Below are positions 53,219 to 59,850 of a stretch of DNA of 64,000 nucleotides, piece after piece (position 1 is the first letter of the stretch; each line of letters opens with the position of its first letter). The notes beneath the pieces are model-generated. The model was not told where the DNA came from and did no database searches. It saw only the letters and a list, made by a program, of their open reading frames with translations. Source of the stretch: CAVSRC01 sp963743015 (GTDB lineage: Bacteria > Pseudomonadota > Alphaproteobacteria > Rhizobiales > Kaistiaceae); assembly GCA_963743015.1 (NCBI GenBank), contig CAVUOD010000031.1:186001-250000 (forward strand), in the 5' to 3' direction. The translations under genes and the position numbers were made by a program.

Positions 53219-53279
53219 CTCCCTCCCCCGCGTGAGCAGCGGGGAGGGGGGGCGAAGGCCGAGCCGGGTGGGGGGCTTC
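53219..53279. repeat. CTCCCCCG-type palindromic repeat
   Basis: cctccctcccccgcgtgagc then agcggggaggg, with the tail ggcgaaggccgagccgggtg. Left end of the repeat-rich accessory island. Confidence 0.75.
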
Positions 53280-53330
53280 GGTCGACCGCACCGTTAAAAG
53301 CCGCGGAGCAAGACAGGGCGCCGCCACTTG

Positions 53331-53388
53331 CTCCCTCCCTCCCCCGAAGCGGGGAGGGTGGCCGGCGAGAGCCGGCCGGGTGGGGGGC
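53331..53388. repeat. CTCCCCCG-type palindromic repeat
   Basis: ctccctccctcccccgaagc then ggggagggtggccggcgaga, ending in gccggccgggtgggggg; almost identical to 53899-53955. It touches the 3' end of the DUF559 gene. Confidence 0.8.
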
Positions 53389-53723
53389 TATTCCCCAAGC
53401 GCCGCCAGGATCGCCTGCATCACGCCATCCATGTTGCGATCGATCTCGTTGTTCCAGACACGCAGCACGCGGAATCCCGCGGCGGTGAGCGTCGCGTCGC
53501 GCCTCTCATCGCGCCGCCCGTGCCCGTCGGCCGCATGCTGGCTGCCGTCGAGTTCGATGATGAGCCGAGCGCGAAAGCAGGCGAAGTCGACGATATAGCC
53601 TTCGATCGGCGCCTGCCGGCGAAAGTGGTGGCCTTCGCGCTTCAGCGCGCGCAGATGCTGCCACAGGCGGACCTCGTGTGGCGTCATCGTCTTGCGCAGT
53701 CGGCGCGCGGTCTCGTTTGCCAT
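53388..53723 (-). CDS. DUF559 endonuclease-domain protein
   Basis: 111 residues from ATG 53723: MANETARRLRKTMTPHEVRL, LKREGHHFRRQAPIEGYIVD, FACFRARLIIELDGSQHA, then DATLTAAGFRVLRVWNNEI. The E/D-x(n)-E-x-D pattern (IVDFAC...IIELDGSQH) is that of the very-short-patch-repair/restriction-like nuclease fold; biological role of DUF559 proteins is unknown. The frame is open upstream into a repeat, but that reading (MPRAPSLPREARGGG) is repeat-derived. Palindromic repeats abut both ends. Confidence 0.87.
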   Translation of the reverse strand: MANETARRLRKTMTPHEVRLWQHLRALKREGHHFRRQAPIEGYIVDFACFRARLIIELDGSQHAADGHGRRDERRDATLTAAGFRVLRVWNNEIDRNMDGVMQAILAALGE

Positions 53724-53732
53724 CGCTGGTGG

Positions 53733-53796
53733 CGCCCCCACCCACCACGCGTTCCGCGTGGTCCCCCCTCCCCGCGCTTCGCGGGGGAGGGAGGGT
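53733..53796. repeat. Palindromic repeat upstream of DUF559
   Basis: cgcccccacccaccacgcgt, ccgcgtggtccccc and ctccccgcgcttcgcggggg then agggaggg; inverted relative to 53331. It fills the space immediately before the DUF559 start. Confidence 0.75.
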
Positions 53797-53898
53797 GCGC
53801 GTGGCAAGGCTCAGGCTATCACGATGGGTCGGCGCGCGGGCGAGGCCGCCCGACACGAAATCAAAGCCCGCGGTTCAGGCAGGGCATCGCGGCAAACT

Positions 53899-53955
53899 CC
53901 CCTCCCTCCCCCGAAGCGGGGAGGGTGGCCGGCGACAGCCGGCCGGGTGGGGGGA
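53899..53955. repeat. CTCCCCCG-type palindromic repeat
   Basis: cccctccctcccccgaagcg then gggagggtggccggcgacag and ccggccgggtgggggg. Nearly identical to 53331-53388. The rest of the gap 53808-54132 holds a further gtcatccccc/gaggcgaagccgagacc type repeat near 54018-54055 and no gene. Confidence 0.8.
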
Positions 53956-54132
53956 AGTCTCAGTGGCGCGTCGAGGTCGTTTGCTCCCCGTCATCCCCCC
54001 GATGCGGCGCCTCTCTCCCCGTCATCCCCCGGCGAGGCGAAGCCGAGACCTCGGCGAGATCCGGCCGAGTGAGGTGTTTCCCAACCGAAATCGAAAGGAT
54101 GTAGGTTATCAACCATACGAGCTTGGGGAGGA

Positions 54133-55501
54133 ATGGTGTTCGTTTCGATTGATCACTTTCGCGGCTTCCGTAAGGTTACCAACGCTAAAATCTCGCCGCT
54201 CACGCTGCTAATAGGAGAAAACAGCGCGGGAAAGACAAGTTTTTTAGCGTTGATCCGCCTCGCATATGATTTGCTAAGTTACAGCCCTAGCGTATCGTTT
54301 AATAAAGTGCCTTTCCTCCTCGGCGCCTACGAACAAGTTGCCCACTACCGTGGTGGCAAAGGCGGGCGAGCGCCGGCGGATTAGGTTTCTCCATCAAAAC
54401 ACAGTTAACACCAGCGCGTCGAAGCCCAAGTAGGTCACGGGCGAAAGTAAATGGAGAAACCACTGCCCGGCAAGTTGAGTTTTCGGTAGCGTTTAGCAAC
54501 CGATTTTCACAGCCAGCAATTTGCCGCGCTGGAATTTGTCACAGGCGAAGCAAGTGTCCGTTTTCGGCTTGATACGAAACCCGCGTTGCATATAAAGACA
54601 GCTAACGTCGATAGAGAAATAGACCTGACAAGGTATCTGCCCGATAATCAATTTTCGGACACGGCTTCCCGCTCAAATCTATTCTCATACCCTAAGGGAT
54701 CTTCCATATCTTCTCGGACCTCGGACTGGTGAAGAAGCGACAAATAGAGCAGAGGTTGATGTATTTCGGGAGATATCGAACTATTTTATCGGGCTGATGA
54801 ATCAGATGAGGCGCATCGTATACGCCTCATCGCCTGTGAGAACCAAGCCTGATAGTGCTTATACTCCTCTGGACATATTATAGCCCCGAGGGAGATCATA
54901 TTCCGTATACTTTTAGCTAAACTCAAGCGACACCGCCCCCCGTGAGTGGGATCGTCTGCGAAAGCAGTTGAATGCTTTCGGCGTCGCCGCAGGGCTTTTT
55001 GAGGAAATCTCAGTAAAATTCTGGGCGCTCCGAGAGTGATCCGTTTCAGATCTATGTAAATTTCGGTGGGCCTCAGAGAAACATAATGGACGTAGGATTG
55101 TGGGATAAGTCGAGTGATTGCCGTCGTTGCGGAAATATACAATCAAGAAAATAGACGTTCTATTTTTTCTTTCGACAACAGAGGTGCATCTACATCCTAA
55201 AGCGCAAGCTACATGGGGTCTTTGTTTTGTGAGGCTGTCTCTAAAATGAACCACACGAGTTTATTCTCGAGACACACAGCGATTACATTCTAGCCGAGTT
55301 CGCATGGCGGTACGTGATGGGACACTAAGTCCGGGAGATGTATCGATACTCTATTTCGAACGCGAGAGGCTTGAGAATAACGTGTACTCTTTAGAGATTG
55401 ACAAACTTGGAAATATTATTAATGCCCCTAGCGGATTTCGGCAGTTCTTTATTGAAAAATGGATTGAAATAAATAGGCGGTTAGTATGTGTATTATCATG
55501 A
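54133..55501 (+). pseudogene. Broken AAA-type ATPase (RecF/OLD-like, DUF3696-type)
   Basis: Reading across frames rebuilds one ATPase of about 440 residues. In order: ISIDHFRGF-like start (VSIDHFRGFRKV), Walker A LIGENSAGKTSFLALIR, VEFSVAFSNRFSQPA, EASVRFRLDTKPALHIKTAN, RRIVYASSPVRTKPDSAYTP, SPEGDHIPYTFS, RLRKQLNAFGVAAGLFEEIS, FQIYVNFGGPQRNIMDVG, Walker B region TEVHLHPKAQA, ETHSDYIL, and RMAVRDGTLSPGDVSILYFE to the stop. At least eleven frame changes occur in 1.37 kb, mixed +1 and +2, far more than elsewhere. GC content is much lower than the genome. The last codons overlap the PIN-like gene. I read it as a decayed or badly sequenced transferred gene. Confidence 0.8.
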
Positions 55502-55942
55502 AAATCACAAAACGCGGTGCACTATCTGCTTCGAGATCACGAGGTTGGAGCATTTTTGATTAATGCACTCAATACCGGAAAATGCAAATTTGCTACGGGT
55601 GGGCGGCACAAGGATAATTCTGCGAGCCGGGATCGAGTATGTATACAGCAGTGGCTGCTGGCGGGGAGGCTTTGAGGATTGAATATCAAGAAGGGAATGT
55701 TAAGCTAAAGAGACTGAATATGCTGGGCGTGTTGATGTAGAAAGTGACGGTACCCGCATATATTAGCATTAGCTGAGGTTTCGGGTGCTCGGGTGTTGTT
55801 TTCCTACGACGCTGCTCTGTGCGTGCAACGATTTTTTTTCGAGCGGCAGGATTATGTGAAACTGAGAGGAAAAGTGCTGCATCATGCGCATGCGAGCGTC
55901 GTTAGGGCTGCTCCGCCGTGTCGAGCGGCGATTGTAGTTTAG
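55486..55942 (+). pseudogene. Broken PIN-like nuclease-type protein paired with the ATPase
   Basis: Starts inside the last codons of the ATPase with MCII, as in small PIN-like proteins that follow this ATPase type. Reading across frames gives AVHYLLRDHEVGAFLINALN, TGKCKFATGG, YVYSSG, AGRVDVESDGTRI, LALAEVSGARVLFSYDAALC and the end KLRGKVLHHAHASVVRAAPP. The acidic residues expected of a PIN nuclease are partly visible (D in FSYDAA, SDG). Several frame changes and in-frame stops prevent expression as read. Low GC like its partner. The pairing and the PIN-like call rest on my memory of the family, so the function is an inference. Confidence 0.6.
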
Positions 55943-56108
55943 CGGGCAATTTAGTTGTTGGTGTCTGCGAAACTGGCGAGGTTCCGGGCGTGGTTTAGCG
56001 CGTTCGACGGCGAGCGCGTATGCCGGAATATCTTGGCATCTTCCGCCATTGGCGATGGAACGGCTGTGCAATACGCTTCGCACTTGCACCCACCGAAGGC
56101 GCCCCCCC

Positions 56109-56510
56109 ATGCCCCATCCCTTCCACCTCGACCATCAAGCCATCGCCGTCCGCGACCTCGACGCGAGCGTGCGCTTCTACAACGAGATCCTCGGCCTGCC
56201 CGAGGTCGAGAACCCGATGGGCAAAGGCTCGATCCGCTGGTTCGCGCTGGCGCCGGGGGTCAACCTGCATCTGATCGGCGGCAACACGGCGCCGCGGCAG
56301 GAGCGCGGCATCGGCACCCATCTGGCGCTGTCCGCGGCGGATTTCGACGGCATGGTCGCGCGGCTGGAAGCAGCGGGCGTGACCTTCGGCTCCATGCCCG
56401 GCCGCCCGCCGGACAGGGTCACCACGCGGCCGGATGGCGTCCGCCAGTGCTTCGTCGCGGACCCCGACGGCTTCTGGATCGAGATCAACGACGCCAAGCC
56501 GCGGGCGTGA
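56109..56510 (+). CDS. VOC-family (glyoxalase-like) protein
   Basis: 133 residues from ATG 56109: MPHPFHLDHQAIAVRDLDAS, FYNEILGLPEVENP, then GIGTHLALSAADFDGMVARL and CFVADPDGFWIEINDAKP. The His of HLDHQAIAV, His of THLALSA and Glu of WIEIND are the metal ligands of a glyoxalase I-type half. GC content is back to normal, so it lies outside the decayed ATPase/PIN segment. Substrate unknown. Confidence 0.87.
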   Translation: MPHPFHLDHQAIAVRDLDASVRFYNEILGLPEVENPMGKGSIRWFALAPGVNLHLIGGNTAPRQERGIGTHLALSAADFDGMVARLEAAGVTFGSMPGRPPDRVTTRPDGVRQCFVADPDGFWIEINDAKPRA

Positions 56511-56543
56511 GGCGGCGCATCACACTGCACAGCGGGAGCGACG

Positions 56544-56686
56544 TCCTCCTCTCCCGTGGGGAGAGGGCCGCGCCCCTTACGGAGCGTGAGCGACTTAGGG
56601 GCGCGGGGTGAGGGCATGCGGCGCCAGCGAGTCAGAATCCCCTCACCCGGCGCTTCGCGCCGACCTCTCCCCATGGGAGAGGTGGA
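56544..56686. repeat. Palindromic repeat pair, CCTCTCCC type
   Basis: cctcctctcccgtggggaga at the left and cgacctctccccatgggaga at the right in inverted arrangement, with gcgccccttacggagcgtga between. Right end of the repeat-rich island. Confidence 0.75.
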
Positions 56687-56706
56687 TTCGTGCTCGTGGT
56701 GCCAAC

Positions 56707-56820
56707 CTCAAAAAAATAGTTATCCCCGCCCCTTGAGGCGCCCCCATATATGCGCTGCATCCCCGCCCGCGAAGGGGCGCGCTCATGAGGCGTCTTGCAG
56801 CGTGGGGCGGGGTGCGGCGC
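56707..56820 (-). ncRNA. Structured element, candidate non-coding RNA with terminator-like end
   Basis: On the minus strand a 9-bp closing stem (plus-strand ggggcgggg at 56804-56812 with ccccgcccc at 56724-56732) encloses a second 7-bp stem (tgcagcg at 56796-56802 with cgctgca at 56753-56759) and an inner CCCC/GGGG hairpin. After the closing stem comes ataacta and seven T. I know no RNA family for it. The remaining gap to ispA (56821-57184) holds no gene I can support, only another hairpin (gggcgct-cggctg-agcgccc at 57041-57060). Confidence 0.4.
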
Positions 56821-57184
56821 CCGCAGGTTCGCTTTTCGCAACGCGGCTTCCGGGGCGCCTCTGCGTAGGCTCGCCCGCAGGCACTACGACCGGCCGTGGT
56901 ACATGAGCCACCGTAAGCCGGGCGGGTTCGGAACCGCGCCACATGAGACGGCGTGGGGCCAGGCAGCGATCCGGTGATGAACCGGCAGCGCACCGTTCGC
57001 CCGGTGGAGTGCGAGTGCAGAGGTGAAAAGTCGCCGCGGCGGGCGCTCGGCTGAGCGCCCATCAAAGATACGGACTGGCACTCATCGAGCGCCCGCCACC
57101 CCTTCATGTCTTCGGGCACGAAGGTCGTTCTTTGAAATCTTCATGCCCCGGCCATGAGGTGGCGCGGGAACGGCGGCGCTTGGC

Positions 57185-58090
57185 CTACCCCTCGCGCGCG
57201 GCGACGAACCGGGCGGCCTGGCGCAGCATGTCGGCGCGCGACCCGAACGGGCGCAGAATGGTCAGCGCCTCGTTGACCGCCGCGTCGAGCAGCCTCAGCG
57301 CGCCGGCGACGCCGTGGACGGCGACCAGGGTCGCCTTGCCGCGGGCGGCGTCCTTGGCCGTCGCCTTGCCGGCGGCCTCGGCCGAGGCGGTGGCGTCGAT
57401 GAGGTCGTCGGCAAGCTGGAAGGCGAGGCCGAGCGCGGCGCCGAAGCGGGCCAGGCCAGAGCGCTCCGTCTCGCTGGCGCGGCCGAGGATGGCGCCGGCT
57501 TCGGCCGCATGGCGGAAGAGCGCTCCGGTCTTCATGCCCTGCATCAGGCGGATGTCGGCCTCGCTGCGCGCCGCGCCGCCGCCGGCGAGGTCGAGCATCT
57601 GGCCGCCGGCCATGCCGCCCAGCCCCGCCGCCGCCGCCAGGCTCGCCGTCAGCTCGGCGCGCACCGCCGGGTCGGGGTCGGTGGCGGGGTCGGCGAGAAC
57701 CGCGAAAGCAAGCGTGAGCAGCGCGTCGCCGGCGAGAATCGCGGTCGCCTCGTCGAAGGCCTTGTGCACGGTGGGCCGGCCGCGCCGGAGGTCGTCGTCG
57801 TCCATGGCCGGCAGGTCGTCATGGACGAGGCTGTAGCAGTGCACGCATTCGAGCGCCGCCGCCGCCCCCAGGGCATCGTTGGCGGGACGGCCGAAGAGGC
57901 GGGCCGATTCGATGACGATGAAGGGGCGCAGCCGTTTGCCGCCGCCCAGCGCCGAATGGCGCATGGCGGCCAGCAGCCGGGCGGGCCGCGCGATCTCGCC
58001 GGCAAGCGGCTCGTCGGCGAGCAGCCTCTCCAGCACCGCCTCGGTCGCGTCCTGCGCCGCTTTCAGCCGGGATGTGAATTCGTCGCCCAT
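57185..58090 (-). CDS. ispA: Polyprenyl (farnesyl) diphosphate synthase
   Basis: 301 residues, short-chain prenyl synthase making farnesyl diphosphate from IPP and DMAPP/GPP. First aspartate-rich motif SLVHDDLPAMDDDDLRRGRP; second FQLADDLIDATASAE; GGKRLRPFIVIES precedes the first. Short-chain features (two residues inside the first DDxxD, here DDLPAMD) fit FPP synthase. ATG 58090. It is divergent from mtgA and uses precursors made via IspG. Confidence 0.93.
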   Translation of the reverse strand: MGDEFTSRLKAAQDATEAVLERLLADEPLAGEIARPARLLAAMRHSALGGGKRLRPFIVIESARLFGRPANDALGAAAALECVHCYSLVHDDLPAMDDDDLRRGRPTVHKAFDEATAILAGDALLTLAFAVLADPATDPDPAVRAELTASLAAAAGLGGMAGGQMLDLAGGGAARSEADIRLMQGMKTGALFRHAAEAGAILGRASETERSGLARFGAALGLAFQLADDLIDATASAEAAGKATAKDAARGKATLVAVHGVAGALRLLDAAVNEALTILRPFGSRADMLRQAARFVAAREG

Positions 58091-58137
58091 GATGGTTCGA
58101 ATTGGTCCGAAAGCGGCGGAGGGTCAAGCTTGAAGCT

Positions 58138-58163
58138 TGCAATTGGCAGCGCGGCCAATTGCA
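58138..58163. promoter_or_regulatory. Perfect inverted repeat between ispA and mtgA
   Basis: tgcaattggc (58138-58147) and gccaattgca (58154-58163) around agcgcg: a perfect 10-bp inverted repeat in the divergent control region. It may be an operator, or an RNA hairpin in the mtgA leader. Confidence 0.6.
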
Positions 58164-58194
58164 CGCGGCTTGGGCCTCGGGCTATTCCGGGCCG

Positions 58195-58923
58195 GTGGCG
58201 AGCAGAGCGAAAAAGAAGCCGAAGAAGAAGCAGGCCGGCGGCCGCGGGCTGCTTGCCCGGGTGCCGTGGCGGCTGGCCGGGCGCGTCCTGGCGGTTGTGG
58301 TCCTCATCCCGCTGGTGCTCACCCCGGTCTACAAGCTGGTCAATCCGGTCTCGACGCTGATGGTCTGGGAGCGGCTCACCGCCGGCCCGATCCAGCGCGA
58401 CTGGGTGCCCTTCGACGCCATGGCGAAATGGATGGTCACCGCAGTCGTCGTCTCGGAGGACAGCCGCTATTGCGAACATCACGGGGTCGACTGGAAGGCG
58501 CTCGGCACCGTCATCGACACGGTCGGGGAGAACGACCGGCCGCGCGGCGCCTCGACGATTGCCATGCAGACGGCCCGCAACCTGTTCCTGTGGACGTCGC
58601 GCTCCTATGTCCGCAAGGCGCTGGAGATCCCGCTGGCGCTCTACGTCGATTTCGTCCTCGGCAAGCGCCGGCTGATCGAGATCTACCTCAATATCGCCGA
58701 GTTCGGCCCCGGCATCTTCGGGGTGGAAGCGGCGGCGCAGTACTATTTTCAGCGCCCGGCCAAGGCACTCACCCTCGGGCAGGCGGCGCTGCTGGCGGCC
58801 AGCCTGCCAAGCCCGGCGACCCGCGATCCGGCCCATCCCTCCGCCCTTCTGCGGGCTCTCGCCCGTACCGTCGCGGCGCGGGCCCGCATCGCCGGGCCCT
58901 ATATCGTTTGCCTCTATCCGTGA
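58195..58923 (+). CDS. mtgA: Monofunctional peptidoglycan glycosyltransferase
   Basis: About 242 residues from GTG 58195 (VASRAKKKPKKKQAGGRGLL); an ATG at 58102 would add 31 residues. One N-terminal membrane helix (LAGRVLAVVVLIPLVLTPVY). Glycosyltransferase-51 motifs: VSEDSRYCEHHGVDW (catalytic Glu), RGASTIAMQTARNLFLW, KRRLIEIYLNIAEFGPGIFG and AAQYYFQRPAKALTLGQAAL. It polymerises lipid II glycan strands. rpmF follows 57 bases later. Confidence 0.95.
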   Translation: MASRAKKKPKKKQAGGRGLLARVPWRLAGRVLAVVVLIPLVLTPVYKLVNPVSTLMVWERLTAGPIQRDWVPFDAMAKWMVTAVVVSEDSRYCEHHGVDWKALGTVIDTVGENDRPRGASTIAMQTARNLFLWTSRSYVRKALEIPLALYVDFVLGKRRLIEIYLNIAEFGPGIFGVEAAAQYYFQRPAKALTLGQAALLAASLPSPATRDPAHPSALLRALARTVAARARIAGPYIVCLYP

Positions 58924-58980
58924 GCCCCGCTATATAGCGGCCAAACTTCCCCGAATTTCCCGTTTTACCGAGGTTTTCCC

Positions 58981-59166
58981 ATGGCAGTTCCGAAGAGAAA
59001 GACGTCGCCCTCGAAGCGCGGCATGCGGCGCTCGGCCGACGCGCTCAAGAAGCCGGCCTATGTCGAGGACAAGGATTCCGGCGAACTGCGCCGGCCGCAC
59101 CATATCGACCTGAAGTCGGGCATGTATCGTGGCCGCCAGGTGATGGAGCCGAAGAGCGAGGCCTGA
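58981..59166 (+). CDS. rpmF: Ribosomal protein L32
   Basis: 61 residues: MAVPKRKTSPSKRGMRRSAD at the N terminus, then YVEDKDSGELRRPHHIDLKS. The start with MAVPKRKTS and the His/Arg-rich middle are diagnostic of bacterial L32, here without the zinc cysteines, as in other alphaproteobacteria. A terminator follows. Confidence 0.98.
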   Translation: MAVPKRKTSPSKRGMRRSADALKKPAYVEDKDSGELRRPHHIDLKSGMYRGRQVMEPKSEA

Positions 59167-59200
59167 TAAGCCGCGCAAGGCCCCAAAAGGGCATCTGTAA

Positions 59201-59224
59201 AGGCCGGCTTCCGCCGGCCTTTTT
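59201..59224 (+). terminator. Rho-independent terminator after rpmF
   Basis: Perfect 8-bp stem aggccggc/gccggcct around ttcc, followed by TTTT (59221-59224) and preceded by AA. Confidence 0.9.
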
Positions 59225-59293
59225 CGTCAAATGGCCACAAGCCTGTGGTGTATGATCGTCGGGCACGAGCAAGCCCCCGGGGGGAATCCGATC

Positions 59294-59710
59294 ATGGCCT
59301 GGACCATCTTCATCATTCCGCTGACCGTCATTCCGTGGATCGTGTTCAACATCGTCGGCGCGACCAGCGGCGCCGGGCCCTGGGACGCGGTCATCTTTCA
59401 CTTGCCCATGATCTCCGGCCAGGCGTGGGACGCCAACTGGAGCGACCTGATGGTGGTGTTCGGCGTCGTGTGCCTGTTCGGCGAGGTGCTCAAGTCGACC
59501 AACACCAGCTCGCGGGCGATCGTCAACCACATCCTGTCGATGCTGGTGTTCATCGCCTATCTGGTCGAATTCCTGGTGGTCGGCTTCGCCGCCCAGTCGG
59601 TCTTCTTCATCCTGATGATCTTGGCCCTGTTCGATGTGCTGGCCGGCCTGACCATCTCGATCACCGCGGCCCGCCGCGATCTCGCCGTCGGCCACGGCGA
59701 GGGCACGTGA
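59294..59710 (+). CDS. Small membrane protein, conserved hypothetical
   Basis: 138 residues from ATG 59294 (MAWTIFIIPLTVIPWIVFNI) behind GGGGGA. Four hydrophobic helices: near the N terminus, LMVVFGVVCLFGEVL, HILSMLVFIAYLVEFLVV and SVFFILMILALFDVLAGLTI. Rhizobiales genomes carry similar small proteins, and I cannot assign a function. A CtrA-like site lies just after the stop. Confidence 0.75.
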   Translation: MAWTIFIIPLTVIPWIVFNIVGATSGAGPWDAVIFHLPMISGQAWDANWSDLMVVFGVVCLFGEVLKSTNTSSRAIVNHILSMLVFIAYLVEFLVVGFAAQSVFFILMILALFDVLAGLTISITAARRDLAVGHGEGT

Positions 59711-59712
59711 CG

Positions 59713-59728
59713 TTAACGGTGCGCTAAC
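59713..59728 (+). promoter_or_regulatory. CtrA-like site upstream of the GGDEF/EAL gene
   Basis: TTAACGGTGCGCTAAC matches the CtrA consensus TTAA-N7-TTAAC with a single difference (C for the first T of the second half). It is 123 bases upstream of the GGDEF/EAL start, in a gap of 140 bases. Confidence 0.45.
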
Positions 59729-59850
59729 CGTCTGCCGGAAATGCGCCGCAACCGACGGGTGTCGCCCGCTAGGCTTTTGGCGCTTCCTTAAGGCTCGGGA
59801 CGGCATTGTACCGGTCACGAACCGGTCAGTCTGGCGGCCGGGGCCTTCGC

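Noticed and set aside
54133..54384. An 83-residue ATPase-like protein as a gene by itself
   Set aside because: It ends only because of a frame change; the following frames continue the same ATPase, so a separate short gene is not supported.
50000..57000. CRISPR array in the repeat-rich region
   Set aside because: The repeats are palindromic, irregularly spaced, of different lengths and lie between genes; there are no uniform spacers and no cas genes.
56880..57060. Possible cobalamin riboswitch or tmRNA piece
   Set aside because: I looked for the B12-box pattern and for an alphaproteobacterial tmRNA tag reading frame and found neither. The region is kept as unassigned.
56643..57119. A 158-codon open frame on the minus strand
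   Set aside because: It runs through a palindromic repeat and the hairpins, is Arg/Ser/Pro-rich and has no domain. More likely repeat-derived than a gene.
53200..57200. Integrated prophage or insertion sequence
   Set aside because: No transposase, integrase, phage structural gene or tRNA attachment site is readable. Only repeats and the low-GC gene pair indicate foreign origin.
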